This document shows, piece after piece, positions 11,751 through 24,429 of a stretch of 64,000 nt of DNA. The notes under the pieces are model-generated. The model was not told where the DNA came from. It worked only from the letters and a program-made list of their open reading frames with translations, and made no database searches. The translations under genes and the position numbers were made by a program. Every line of letters starts with the position of its first letter. Within the stretch, counting starts at the first letter, position 1. This stretch comes from Rhynchosporium graminicola (lineage: Eukaryota > Ascomycota > Leotiomycetes > Helotiales > Ploettnerulaceae), in assembly GCA_900074885.1 (NCBI GenBank), contig FJUW01000004.1, positions 1,743,458 to 1,807,457 on the forward strand, in the 5' to 3' direction.

Positions 11751-12030
11751 TTGCTGAACGAACTGAATCTCTCATACCTGTCTAAAAATTTGTTTTGTGC
11801 CTGAAACTCCCCTTGTGAAGTTTTAGAAATTGACCCATAACGGTACTCTTTCCACTAGGAAAAAGGGGATCGATCATAGGTTTGGATCGTAACCAAACTA
11901 TTTTTCATATCAAAATTATTAAACTCATCTCGCCATTGCCTAGATTTCTGCGAATGATTTTCATACAAATCCTATGTCTTCGACCTGTGGTCCTCGCTTT
12001 CCCACGCAGAAATTCTTTTATTTACTATCC
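11751..12030. other. non-coding flank left of the large insertion
   Basis: Normal composition. A 76-codon frame (11882-12112) crosses into the LTR and so cannot be a real gene. Before the insertion this sequence continued at 45150. Confidence 0.5.
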
Positions 12031-12035
12031 CCTGG
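12031..12035. other. target site duplication, left copy (CCTGG)
   Basis: CCTGG lies directly before the left LTR and is repeated at 45145-45149 directly after the right LTR. Confidence 0.9.
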
Positions 12036-12176
12036 TGTTAGAGGGCGTCCGAGATATATATATAGTAAAAGTCTTGATTCTTCTAAATACTATAGTACGA
12101 GGAGCTATCTAAGTGGTAATAACTAATAGACACTAAGTGTCTATCCCTATCCTGTGATATATCCTATCCCGTGATA
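12036..12176 (-). repeat. 3' LTR of the outer gypsy element (141 bp)
   Basis: On the plus strand it starts TGTTAG and ends GTGATA (GTGACA in the partner), so it has TG...CA ends. It matches 45004-45144 over its full 141 bp apart from transitions of the RIP type, such as GTGATA against GTGACA. Confidence 0.9.
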
Positions 12177-12177
12177 T

Positions 12178-12190
12178 CTCCCCCCCTGAG
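12178..12190 (-). other. polypurine tract of the outer gypsy element
   Basis: CTCCCCCCC just inside the left LTR reads as a G-rich polypurine tract on the minus strand. It sets the element's direction as right to left and the left LTR as its 3' LTR. Confidence 0.75.
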
Positions 12191-12230
12191 ATATAAAAAA
12201 ACTCTATCCTTAGAGATAAAAAAAGAATTT

Positions 12231-15038
12231 TTAGTAATTATCTTCGCCGCTCTCTCCTGATAAGTCTAGAACGTCTTCTTTGAAATACGACCCTATTATA
12301 ATCTAAGGAATTAAAGTTATATCCTCTATATTATTATTACCCTTTTCAGCTAATACTCCTATTATCTTCCTTAGAGAAAGCTTTTCCGTAGCAGGTTTCT
12401 TTATTAACTTAATTACTACTCTAGACTTTCCCTTAGTAAGGGATCTTACGAGTATTAGCAGTATAGTAGGGTCGTTATCGCTATCTTCTGTATAGTTAGC
12501 AGTCTAAGTACTTAGTAAGGCTATACTTATTAGCTTTCTCTTTAGGTAAGAGTATCTTAGCTCGTATAGTTAAGAGTCTATATCTGATACTATAGTACTA
12601 AAAAGGCAGCTATTCGTAATATTACCTTAGTTCTCTCTATTAACTAGGTCTTTAATAGTATATATTATTTCTGAGTTACTAGTAATACGAGATAGCCTCT
12701 ATATACTTATTAATTTCCTTAGGAATAGTATTCTGTTCTTAATTAGGTCTATAACTCTCTAGTAGTATCCTAGCTTTAAAGGTTAATATATTAGAAGTTA
12801 TAATAGAGCGAAAATAAAGGATTTATACCGCTTCGGGGCGCTATTATTTAGTTTTATAATATTAGTCTCCTAAGTTCTCTTTAACTTTCGTCTGCCCTTA
12901 GTATTTACTATAACTATATATTCTTCTATATCGTTAATAGGTGTTACTAGTAATTTAAATTAGATATCGCAATTAGAGGATAATATAATCAGATTCGTTA
13001 TATTTCCGGTATTAACACGAGGCTTAATTAAATACGAATTTTAATCTAGTAACTATTAATATAGTATTATACTACTTTTGATCTCGCTCTGGAAAATAAG
13101 GCTATATATATTTAAATATTCACGTAAGAATACGAGGTCCTCTATCTTATTACTTACGACAGGTACTTATCGTAGCTTAAGCGTATATAGCGTTAGGGGA
13201 TATCTTAAGATATAGAATAAAATTCCCGATATCCCGATTATCAGATTAGAGTCGCGGAAAAGTACCTAATAAGCTAATTTCGATATAAATTCCGTCTCGT
13301 ACTTCAGTCCGTTAATATTAATTCTTAGAAGAGCTACTATACTTATAATTATATCTAGTACTACTAGGCATAAGATTTATACTAGCCCGACTATCTCTAG
13401 CGTAATAGTACATATGACCTCGCTTAGTAGTACGATTATAGATCTATAAGACGTACTAATTAATATAGTTAGTAAAGTATCCAGAATAGCGATAGGGTTT
13501 AGTATATCTTAAAGCGCGCGAAAATATTCTTTAATAACTACCTTAGTATCCGCGTAAGCTTAAATTATTAAGGAATATCTATTATATAATATCTAAAGAA
13601 GATATAGTATATAGTTAGCTCAGTCCCTATCTAATAGAGATTAGTCGAGTATATAGAAGAAGTCTTCTATTAATTTATATATACGCTCTATCTCTACTAT
13701 AAGTGAAATATATACGCTATAATATATCGCAGCGGAAGCTATAGCTTATAGGAATATTTTAAAGCTTAGCTTTAAACTATCGTACCCTCTTATTAGTACG
13801 TTATTAAGAATGAATTATCTATCGGTTCTGCGTCTTACGATAATACTAATATCCTCCTTAGTCTTAATTAAAAGAGATAAGGTCTAATATAAACTATCGA
13901 ATACTAAGGAAGTACTAATTAGTTAAAATACTTTCCTATCTGCTTATATCTCCTCTTTATACTCCTTAGTAGGTTCAATTATTCTAGTCTCTTTTAATCT
14001 CTTTTATCGTATCTTCTTCTATCTCTTCAGCTCTTATAGTTCTTAAAGAACTAAGTAGAGTTTATCTCTAAGATACCCTTAAGTAATAATTTCTACGAAA
14101 TAGTAATACTAATTATACTATATCTCTTCTATAATATTAGTAGCCTTAAACTTCTAGCTTCTAAGAACTATAATATCTCTGTTAGAATAGACGATATATC
14201 CGATTCTAAAATCAGGAGTTATAAGACTATTCAGAGGAAAGTCGCTTATAATAAGGTATAAGCAGAAGGCGTCTCCGAAGGCGACTCGCTAAGAGTATAA
14301 GTATCTGTTAATTAGTAAAAAATTAGCCGAGAACTATTTAAAAAGACTACTTATTACTATATTATAATAAGCTATACTAATTAGATAGTTCCCGAGACGT
14401 ATACTAGTTAGAACGCGAATATTACCCTAAGGGCATTCGATAACTAGGATTAATTCCTTATTATTCTAACGCAATAAGTATAAGTATAACTAGTTTTTAT
14501 AATATATTCTATCCTTAGGAGCTTCGTAATAGAGTATAAACAGTTATTAGAGTCCCTACGGAAAGTTACTATTTAGGTTAATATACTCGTAAGGGTTATC
14601 TAACTCTCTGCTCTATATAATAAGGTTAGAGAGGATATCTCGGGTGACTCCGATAATACTACTTATCTTATATTTCAAACTATATTCGTTTCTCTTAATA
14701 TCAGGATAAAGTAATCTATTTCGAAGACCTTAAAAGATTCGTAGAATATTACTTCGACGAATCAGTCGAGTGAAAGAAAATAATAAGTATACTAGGGATA
14801 ATAGAGTAGGGGATTTAAGAGTTCTTAGTATATTATTATTAATCGCTATATTCGGAATCCATAGGATAGACTCTTATCGCAGTTAATATAGAGTTAATAG
14901 TAAGGGAGTCGATATATAGTAGTAAGATTATTATTAATAGAATTTTATATACGTAATCTAGATAGGAAAGAGCTTAAGTAAGTAAATAAGATAATAGTAG
15001 AGCGTGAATATTAATAAGGCTAATTTACTAAAATATGC
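12231..15038 (-). pseudogene. extra long reading frame (ORF3) of the outer gypsy element, function unknown
   Basis: Downstream of the chromodomain the minus strand keeps one reading frame for about 935 codons, interrupted only by TAA/TAG that could be former Gln/Trp codons. I checked the frame at 15036, 14265 and 12231 and it is the same modulo 3. Residues are protein-like and charged between the stops, for example a segment near 14800-14650 (PDIKRNEYSLKYKISSIIGV), one near 14265 (RVAFGDAFCLY) and the C-terminus SGESGEDNY before the stop at 12231-12233. It lies in a different frame from the chromodomain and ends about 40 bp from the polypurine tract, the position env-like genes take in some LTR elements. 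I recognise no domain. RIP-rich DNA makes any frame stop-rich, so its coding status needs comparison with unmutated copies. Confidence 0.5.
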
Positions 15039-15059
15039 ATCACGTGGACAACTTATCGC

Positions 15060-16967
15060 TAGCGTACTAGGGAACACTCGAATTTAGATACTAGATTCGG
15101 CACGTTCTCTTTTAATACTAAAGCAGGTTCCTAAGAAGTTATCTAATAGCCTAAATACTTAACTTTATAGTACGCCTTCCTTATCTTATCCCCGGGTTAT
15201 TTTCTCAGTTCCTTATATAATATCTTCTCGATAATATAATATTCAGTACTATCTTCGTCGTATATAGGACCCGGTTTAAGCGCTATCTTATAATATAGGT
15301 CGGGTACTACTGGTTCTAAGTGCTCGATTAAGACTACTAAGTATATACTTATCTATTTAAGCAGATCTAATTCGTAAGCTAATAGGTTTATTCGTCTAAT
15401 AATCTTATATAGTCCTGACTTAATAAAAGATAGCTTAGTCTAGTTCTATAGGAGTCTATAACTAAAGTCTATCTCTTTAGTAAGTCTGATATAAACTTCA
15501 GCCTCTAGCTCTAGTAATACTAGTATTCGGCCCTTATTAAAAGTAAGCTTTATACGAGACTATACTAATACGACTGACTCTATCGCGTCTTAAAATAAGG
15601 CTTAATAGTTACGTATGAAGTCCTATCTCTCCTTTATAGTAAATACGTAAGTAGTAGTATAATTAGTAGAAGAGAAAGAGAATTAGGGTTTTTATCCGAA
15701 TCTTAGTTCATAAGATATAAACCTGGTAGAGGTATTTTCTAAAGTATTAAGAATAAAAGATATAGCTAGTATAAAACCTTCTTAATTAGACTAATCGAAA
15801 CGTCTAGTAATAGCGCAGCGTAAAGCGTAAATAAATATTTAATTAGACTGTTCTAATTAACTATCTGCTTTAGGGTTATTCGCTATCGTAAAGGTTAAGC
15901 TAATATTAGCGAAACTATATATGTCTCCCTAAAAACCGCTAGTAAATCGTATATCTCGATCTAATATTATCTTTTCTAGTACCTCTAAATCCGCGTACGC
16001 GTTTCTATAATAAGCTTTAGCTTAGTCTTCGGCCCCTTAATCCTTATATCTAATAATAACCTTAATTTATTTTATAGTCTAGTCTATAAATAGTAAGACC
16101 GAGTCGTATCCTTCCTTAGAATTTAGGAATCTTATAATTAAGTCTATATAGAACGTATAGAGTTAAGTAAGTAGAGGCGGAATTAGTATAAGTATACTGC
16201 TAGGTAAGCTTCTGCCTAGTTTCGCTATTCGATAAGTAGAATAGGATACTACATACGATTAAACTATACGCTATATCTTACGTATAAATACCTTATCCTT
16301 TAGAAAATCATATATTCTTTATACTCCTACGTATACTTGATTATTATAAGTAATAGTAAGAATCTTCCTAATTGAATTTTCAGGTATATATAAGCGCTTA
16401 ACCTTATTAGGGTTATAGAAGAAAAGTAATTTTATTCTAGCGTCGAATCGAAATAACTTAAAGGTAGATATACGTTCGTTCCGAGGAGACTTATAGTAGT
16501 TTATCTTTATCTTATAGTAAAGCTATCTAAAAGTTCTATTCGTTAGAAGCTAGCGTAAGATAGACGCTACTAATTATTTATCTATATGTACTGAGATAGA
16601 ATATATAACTATCTCGTTATCCTATACCGGGTAATACGATACCTTTAGGACTAAGATATCTCTATTTATTAAATTATATATTATATTTAATATTTCTTAT
16701 ACCTCTACTTCTTAGGGTAATTAGCGCTATAGCTAGCTCAAGGCATCTGCGTTTAAGTATATCTTCCTAGCTCTATAGATTATATTCATCTTATACGTAT
16801 ATTTTACTAAGAAGAGAAACTAATTATCTAATCTAGTACTCTTCTTATAAGAACGATCCTTAAAGTAAGATAATATTACTTAATAATCCGTATAGATAGT
16901 GAAATTTGCACTATCGAGATATTATAGTAACTTCTCTAGCGCTTATACTAGTGCGCTTATCTCTAGC
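15060..16967 (-). pseudogene. outer gypsy pol, C-terminal part: RNase H end, integrase, chromodomain
   Basis: From right to left: RNase H C-terminal part at 16967-16740 (YLDSANFTIYTDY, then KYTYKMNIIYRARK and NADALS); the integrase core at about 16150-15850, with FYIDLIIRF, LLFID, then LDRDIRFTSGF and ANNPKADSQLEQSNQ where HPQTDGQ-like sequence is usual; and a chromodomain at about 15255-15090 (STEYYIIEKILYKELRK, then KVKYLGY and an EPA motif). The frame is cut at 16967 by the copia insertion and resumes, after the gap, at about 31459. Confidence 0.8.
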
Positions 16968-17345
16968 TGTTGGTATCACTCTGTCGTAGTACGTACAATC
17001 AAGTAGTCTGCGTGAGCTAAAGTATAGTGATAATAGTAGTGGTATTATCTGTTGTATCGTAGCTGTCTTTCCTAGGTAGTCGAGACTCCGTAAGGGAGAT
17101 ATATCTAGCCGGCTAAACCCCGGTGCAGATACTCGACTAACACGTGACTATGGACTAACATATGGACTAACACTAGGAGTACTTTAAAGTAGCTCTAAAC
17201 TATCTACTTCTCCGTATGAAAGCAACGCTTTTTGCCTTCTAGTAAGAGTAGTACCGTAGTACTACTCGTGCAGAAGTATTATATAGTATATAGGTTTCCA
17301 CGTGATCAGGTCTAAAGATTAGATAACTGAACTAAACGCCTTATA
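16968..17345 (-). repeat. 3' LTR of the copia element (about 378 bp)
   Basis: It starts TGTTGGTATCACTC and probably ends CGCCTTATA (CGCCTTACA before RIP). The right copy begins TATTAGTATCACTC at 22989. The right end is inferred from the TG...CA rule and the polypyrimidine stretch GGCTCTCTTCC that follows, which would be the polypurine tract on the minus strand. The LTR keeps more CA/TG than its surroundings. Confidence 0.75.
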
Positions 17346-17388
17346 GGCTCTCTTCCGGCTTCAAGTTATCTAAATTCCCTCTATCTAC

Positions 17389-20300
17389 TTATTCTATAGG
17401 CTTAATAACTAATTGATTCGTATATAATAGCTCCTTTAAAGCTCCGTTACAATTTATCTTAGTTATCGTATCCGTAGGGTTATCTAGCCCTACTACCCAA
17501 ATCACCTCCGATATCTCCTTTCTTTCGTACGCTTGATATAGATATATAAGGTCGATTATTAATCTCTTCTCTCTTATAGTATTAAGTCGTACTACGCAGT
17601 CGTATAAAGATTTAGAATCGGTAACTATAATCAAAAGTAGTACTATAATCTCTATGATCTGCTTAATAGTAGTCTTAATAGCCCCGGCTATATTAAAACC
17701 TTCTGATATAGCGTATAGTTCAGAGGCTAGTATAGATCTAGTAACTCTCTTATAGCAGACCGAAGACTAGTGAATAACGTTTACCTTATTATACTTATCT
17801 ATAAGTACGTAGACGTAGCTAATTTAAGAGTAGAAGTCTTTCAAATTAGTAAATGAACTATTAGTAAATACGACGAGTTTAAGAGACTTCTTATCTAATT
17901 TAATATATCGAAGACCTTTATTATAGTTAAGCTTTTACTATAAGATTCTCTTATTCAAGAGCTTAAAGTCTTTCTCTATCGGATTCATAGTTTAAGTAGT
18001 AAAAGAGATATTAAACGATACTTCCGGCTGAGAAATAGTTACTAGGTATAAACCTCTAGCTCTCTAGGCGGCAAATTGCTCGATTTAGGTGAGACCTTAT
18101 CGTATACCTCTATAGGAGTTAGTGAGATTAACTAGTTCCTTCTTAATTATTCTTAACGTCTTATCATACGATTATTAAGACAGTCGAATAGAGCTATTAG
18201 TTTCCAAGGTAATATGACCTCTATTAAAGTTAATTAGGTATAAAGTAGTCAACTGTTCTCTCTCGTTCGACTTAAATCCGGCTTTCTATAGCTCTCTCTC
18301 TTCTGTATCTATAAAGGTCTTATTACCGACGAAGAAGGTATCGTTAATCTGAAGACTAAGAGCTCCTATACTAGCTTCACCTGAAACAGATAGTAGATAC
18401 GTATCGAACGTCGATAGTACTATATGGAGCTTCTTAACCTTATGTCTATAGTATATACCGAACTAATAGTTCGCTAATTCTAGTATACTATATATAGGCC
18501 TAACGTACCGTAAAAACTAATATAGCTAAGCTAGAATCTCCTTTAGAGGGCGCACGAAGAAGTTATATATTAGGTATGACGTAGACTAAGTATAAGCTTA
18601 TGTAATATCACGGCTATATACCTTAAACTCAGGGTATATAACTACGTATACTAGTAGTAGTCGTTAGCTAACTTGTTAAATAGTTAGTAATATAGTAAGT
18701 ACTTAGTTCTTTCCAGAGTCGTTATACGCCTATATAACTAGTCTAGACTTCTCGTAGGCTTTCTATATACTCTTAAATTTTGTCTAGTTAATGAATTTAG
18801 CGTTAAAGACCCTAGCTCCAGCTAGTAATTCATCTTTATAGACTAATTCAAAGATCCTTATAGCGATTAAACTATTAATCTCCTTACGTCTTAACGTAGC
18901 GTATTAAGGTTCTACTACTAGGAAACTAATGAATAATTCATCCGTATAATTCAAGTAAACTTTAACGTTATTATCTCTAAATCGAATTAGCTTTCGTCGA
19001 TCTCGATAAGATTACTTCTTTAGTACTAGTATAGGTCGATTTAACTTAGTAGTACTAAGTGATAGTACTCCTGGGAGTAAGATAAGAGGTAATAAGAGTA
19101 TAATTTCAGGTATAATACTCTCTGGTTCGTCAGAATCGATATCTTCTTCGTACTATAATTTAATCGACGTAGAGCGAAAGGTTATTAGTCCGCTATCGAT
19201 TTCTACTACGCAGTTCTCTCCGTCTATAGAAATAAGTAGCTAAGGTCTATCCTAGAAGCCTTTCTCTCTCTAAACTAGTACTAGAGAGTTTAATAGAAGG
19301 TCTCTTACTATTATAGAACTAGGTCCATTTCGAGTATTCAGGGTATTATTAACTTACTAACGACTCTATAGTTTGCGAATCTCTTCTATAGCCTTATGAA
19401 GTGCAGTAGCTCGTTAGGAGACTAATAGCGAAAGTACGTCTATCTCTACTATTCTGGGATATACTCTAAATACTAGTAAAACAGGTATAATTCCACTAAG
19501 TTCAGAAATATAGTTAATTACGTAGAATACTATCTATAGTGCTATATCTTAACTAAGGTACGGTAATTCCTTACGAATTATCGTATAAGCTCTCTTCAGA
19601 GGGCTATAGTATCTCTCTACCTTACTAATAGAGTAGTGAGCCTCTATAGGTATAACTTTGACTATAGAACTCTCTATCTTAGTACTCTATACGAATTCTT
19701 TTGATTTAAATTACGTACTTATGTCTATAACGATAAAATCCGGTAGTCTAAGGTAAGTATCTATCTATACCTGCTTAAATTAGTTCTATATATATTCTGC
19801 AGATATATTAGTAAGAAAACCTCCGTTCTAAAAGGTAGTACCTTAGTCGACTATATATAAGACTTACCGACCGTCTAGTTATATGATATCGATTATTACT
19901 TCGTAATTAAAGTATATATTATTAGTATCGTAGAGCTTGAACTTAAATCTACCTAGCGATCTTCCGTATAGCTAGTAGTACTTATAGAGCTTAGTAAGCT
20001 CCTTTAGTACCCTTGAGTTATACTCGTGACCGGCCTATTATAGTAAATCTTCTAGCTTTCTTACTAAGGGGTGTCCGAATCGGTAGTGAAGTCGATATAA
20101 ATCCGTCTCTATAAGTACTCTTGTATTCGACTAGAAGCACTCCGTAATATATATCTCAAGTAACTCCTTCTAGAGTAAGAAGAGGTAGCCGAATCTCCGT
20201 ATAACTAGTATATCTCCCTATAGCGTAATAAGTATATTACGAAGATTATCTAATATAACTCTGAGCTTATCCATATCGTCTAAATAGAGTAGAAACGGGG

Positions 20301-22900
20301 TATCTATAGCTATAACCTTAAATTGGATCTTTCTAATTAGAGAAGGTATAATTATCATACTAATAGAAGTAGCCTTACTAATACTGAATTTGACGTTTAT
20401 TCCACGGGAAGGCAAGAGTTTAGTCTTATATAGAGCCTTACAGGCTTCGTATTGACCTTTGCCTACTGTAGATACCTTTGCTACTCTAGTATCGATTATA
20501 ATTCTATGAAAAACTAACGAATTATATCGGGGGCTACTTATTATCGTCTCTGCGGTCAGGTTCTCTTCCGTGGCTTCTTTAGCAGTGTCTAATAGGTATT
20601 TAAAAGCTGTATTTACTAGGGTTTCTGTTATTAGCTATATAGCTGCTACTAAGATAGGTCCTATAGAAGTTATAAATAGAGCTTCCGGCTGAGCGTCAGA
20701 ATCGTAGTCTATATCGCTCCCGGCTTCGCATGAGGTAAAAGTAGTAGCTATATACTCGTCTTCTGTACCCTTATACTCTGCGACGTATTATCTATATGCC
20801 TTCTTAAAGACTCTTCTAAAGTTGCTTTTAAACTTAGAAGAGTTCTTCGCTTTAAACTTCTCCTTAGCTTTCTCTCTTTCTTCTACTATATAGTCGAAGG
20901 ATATATAATCTGTAGTATTATATACTTAGCACTTCTTAGCGTTACTTTCCTTATCTAGCGTATTTATCTTCTTCTCTCCTTATATTCTGAATCGCCCTTT
21001 ACTATCTCCCTTCTCTCCGTATACTTATCCTTTATCGGAATTGCTTCGGAATTTTCGATTAGTATAGAAGGTAGTACTAGTTACAGGGTATACGTGCTTG
21101 TAGTTAACAATAGAGGTTCTGATAGAAGTAATCGTCTTTTCAGTAGAAGTTATAAGTTAAGCTAGAGTAATTTAGTAGGCTTCCGAGCTTTAGCAGGTAG
21201 TAATAATCTTATTTATAACGAACTTCTTATAGCGTAATTCAAAGGGTATACTATAACGTAGCTCTCTAATCTACGTAGAGAGTATATTAAAGTATTCTGA
21301 AGTCGTCTTTCTAGGGTTCTTCTCCTTAATCGATTCAAGGGTAAGAAGGTTCTATATAATTAGTAAAGATCTGCTAAACTCCTCGCTCTTAAACTAATCT
21401 ATTATATTCTTTAGTATAGTATCGAATTTGATAATAAGGGAGGTTCTAGGGATACTATTCAGACCGTAATAATAGTATTAGAGAGCAGCGCCTTTTAGTA
21501 TTAATAGAAACGCCTTACTATACTCCTCCGGTGGAATCTCGGCTCTTAAGTAGGCGTCGTAGAATATTCTGACCTTACTACTAAAGCTATCTCCGTCTCC
21601 TTTGAATTTTATCTCTTCTGGAAATATATAGGAGAAGCTAGCGATCTCCTTTCTATACGACTTCTCCTTCTCCTTCTGTACTATATTATGGTACTCTCTC
21701 TCTCCTCCTCTAGCTCCTTAGTAGCTATCTCCTCCTTAGTAGCTTCCTCCTCCTCTAGCTCCTCCTCCTCTACTCCCCGTATTCTTCGGTATACGCTTTC
21801 TATAGTATCGCTGCTCTTCTCTATTCTAGTCAGAGGAGGTCTCTTTATATTACTATACTTCTTCAGTAGAATCTCGGTCTTATTATAGAGGTTCGTAGTA
21901 TTCTTTATTAAAGTCGAATTCGCTAACAGGAGGTAAGCCGAGTATAGTACGGCGTCTTTAATATAGTCTATAGAACTCCTTCTTTAATCTCTTATACTCT
22001 AACTCGTCTTATTAAGTAGCTATATCGTTTATTATCTCCTTCTCTCTCTTATCTCGCTATTACTACGTAGATATCTGCTTCTCTAGTACTAGTAAGTTTA
22101 ATACTATATACTATAGCTATACAGAGAGTATCTTCTCTCCTGCTATACTCTCTAGTTCCTTTAAGGTCCAACTACTACGTATAGTATCCTATGGAGTATA
22201 TAGAAGTTTATATAGCTCTTACGCAGGTTTATCGCCTTCTTCGATAAATATACCTTTAGTACGTAGGGTAAATATAAGGTTATTATTTAACGATTTCTTA
22301 ATAGATTTGAAAGAGTCTACTATCTAACCTTCGTATATCTCCTTAAATAAGGAGTATAAGAGTCTATCTATATAGTCGGAGCTCTTGATTTATCTAATAA
22401 GACCTTCTCCCTGTTTCCGTATAGTCTCCGGGTCTAGTAGGTCCTTGCCGGAGTTCGCAGGTATGTCGAAAGCACTAACCTCGGGGGTATTATTATCTCT
22501 TACTATATTAAAAGTCTGATTTATATAAGTATTTTAGTGCTATTCCGAGGTTATTTAGAATAATAGTTATGGAGTTATTCTTAAGTGTTATATAGTAGTA
22601 GGAAGCGCTAGCGTAGCGCGTTCAAGTTTTAACTTCGAGTTTTCGGCGTAACTCAAAAGCGCGTTCTTTGAAGTCGGGTTGCGGTAGTAATCGAAGTACG
22701 TAGAAGGTGAGTACGTAAGTAAGTATATAGAAGGTAATAGTAGTATAATATACTAGAATTCGAATCCTTTAACTATATCGCAGGTAGAATCCAGGCAAAT
22801 TATCTTAGTAATTCAAGTTAAATAGCATAGAAAAGACCGTGTCTTCTCTAGTACTTGAGCTATTACCGTAGTAGATATCTCTACTCTTTAAGATTTACTA
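17389..22900 (-). pseudogene. copia polyprotein remnant
   Basis: The last 81 codons (17389-17634) are still open and match the C-terminus of copia RNase H (TDSKSLYDCVVRLNTIREKR... then VVGLDNPTDTITKI). Further up the minus strand are FTNSSFTNLKDFYS at about 17880 (RNase H start) and a degraded RT YVDD-type box LQINDTFFVGN near 18330. The integrase lies around 19950-19500 with IIDII, DFIVID and a motif ending GKVERY. The GAG-pre-integrase reads YRFGHPLVRKLEDLL near 20080. The region above about 21000 should be gag but shows no clear zinc knuckle; an open stretch at 20218-20415 is part of the same frame set. Stops are TAA/TAG throughout. Confidence 0.8.
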
Positions 22901-22988
22901 GCGCGCTCTTTTCAGTAGTCGGAATTCTTAGAATCTAAGAATTTAACTACTTTAAAAGAGTAAAATAATCTATACGTCTATTAATAAA

Positions 22989-23188
22989 TATTAGTATCAC
23001 TCTATCGTAGTACGTATAATCAAGTAGTCTGCGTGAGCTAAAGTATAGTAATAATAGTAGTAGTATTATCTATTGTATCGTAGCTGTCTTTCCTAGGTAG
23101 TCGAGACTCCGTAAGGGAGATATATCTGGCCGGCTAAACCCCGGTGCAGATACTCGACTAACACGTGACTATGGACCAACATATGGAC
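22989..23188 (-). repeat. 5' LTR of the copia element, truncated by the assembly gap
   Basis: About 200 bp match 16968-17167 with a few transitions. If the partner is 378 bp, roughly 178 bp are missing in the gap. Confidence 0.85.
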
Positions 23189-24151
23189 NNNNNNNNNNNN
23201 NNNNNNNNNNNNNNNNNNNNNNNNNNNNNNNNNNNNNNNNNNNNNNNNNNNNNNNNNNNNNNNNNNNNNNNNNNNNNNNNNNNNNNNNNNNNNNNNNNNN
23301 NNNNNNNNNNNNNNNNNNNNNNNNNNNNNNNNNNNNNNNNNNNNNNNNNNNNNNNNNNNNNNNNNNNNNNNNNNNNNNNNNNNNNNNNNNNNNNNNNNNN
23401 NNNNNNNNNNNNNNNNNNNNNNNNNNNNNNNNNNNNNNNNNNNNNNNNNNNNNNNNNNNNNNNNNNNNNNNNNNNNNNNNNNNNNNNNNNNNNNNNNNNN
23501 NNNNNNNNNNNNNNNNNNNNNNNNNNNNNNNNNNNNNNNNNNNNNNNNNNNNNNNNNNNNNNNNNNNNNNNNNNNNNNNNNNNNNNNNNNNNNNNNNNNN
23601 NNNNNNNNNNNNNNNNNNNNNNNNNNNNNNNNNNNNNNNNNNNNNNNNNNNNNNNNNNNNNNNNNNNNNNNNNNNNNNNNNNNNNNNNNNNNNNNNNNNN
23701 NNNNNNNNNNNNNNNNNNNNNNNNNNNNNNNNNNNNNNNNNNNNNNNNNNNNNNNNNNNNNNNNNNNNNNNNNNNNNNNNNNNNNNNNNNNNNNNNNNNN
23801 NNNNNNNNNNNNNNNNNNNNNNNNNNNNNNNNNNNNNNNNNNNNNNNNNNNNNNNNNNNNNNNNNNNNNNNNNNNNNNNNNNNNNNNNNNNNNNNNNNNN
23901 NNNNNNNNNNNNNNNNNNNNNNNNNNNNNNNNNNNNNNNNNNNNNNNNNNNNNNNNNNNNNNNNNNNNNNNNNNNNNNNNNNNNNNNNNNNNNNNNNNNN
24001 NNNNNNNNNNNNNNNNNNNNNNNNNNNNNNNNNNNNNNNNNNNNNNNNNNNNNNNNNNNNNNNNNNNNNNNNNNNNNNNNNNNNNNNNNNNNNNNNNNNN
24101 NNNNNNNNNNNNNNNNNNNNNNNNNNNNNNNNNNNNNNNNNNNNNNNNNNN
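23189..24151. other. assembly gap (963 N)
   Basis: Unsequenced. A translated run of X across it is meaningless. From the flanks it should hold the rest of the copia 5' LTR, its target duplication, a short piece of the outer element's RNase H, another target duplication, and the 3' LTR and tail of the minus-strand gypsy element. Confidence 0.95.
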
Positions 24152-24429
24152 TAGTATTTGCTTTATCTGTTTATAATAGGAGTCGAGTTTAAGTAGGGCG
24201 TAGAGTATATAAAGGAAGGGGTTTATTAATATTAGAGCTTTTCCTTTTTAACTATAATAACTACTTTAACTTATAAGTTTATTCTCCTTAGATTACAATA
24301 TAGCTCCTAGAGTAAGTATTATTACTAACTACTATAGTAGTCTATTATAATCTTATATATTAATCGACCTAATTAACTCTTCTCTTAATATAAGTAAGTT
24401 TCTTATCTTAATCTTAGGGATAGTCCTTA

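Larger units (their letters stand above)
16968..23188 (-). mobile_element. Ty1/copia LTR retrotransposon nested in the outer gypsy, right LTR cut by the gap
   Basis: Direct repeats start at 16968 and 22989 and both match over about 200 bp until the N gap. The minus-strand interior has the copia order: gag region, GAG-pre-integrase, integrase, RT, RNase H. In copia elements integrase precedes RT, the reverse of gypsy, and that is what is seen. It interrupts the RNase H of the outer element; CTAGC at 16963-16967 should be the target duplication, its second copy being in the gap. Confidence 0.85.

Noticed and set aside
11882..12112. 76-codon plus-strand frame
   Set aside because: It runs from unique flank across the target duplication into the LTR, so it is an artefact of insertion.
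21688..21888. 66-codon Ser/Leu-rich plus-strand frame
   Set aside because: It lies in the copia element opposite its coding strand; the Ser run comes from a CTC/TCC simple repeat.
23165..24154. A 329-codon open frame
   Set aside because: It consists almost entirely of the N gap; translation of N is meaningless.
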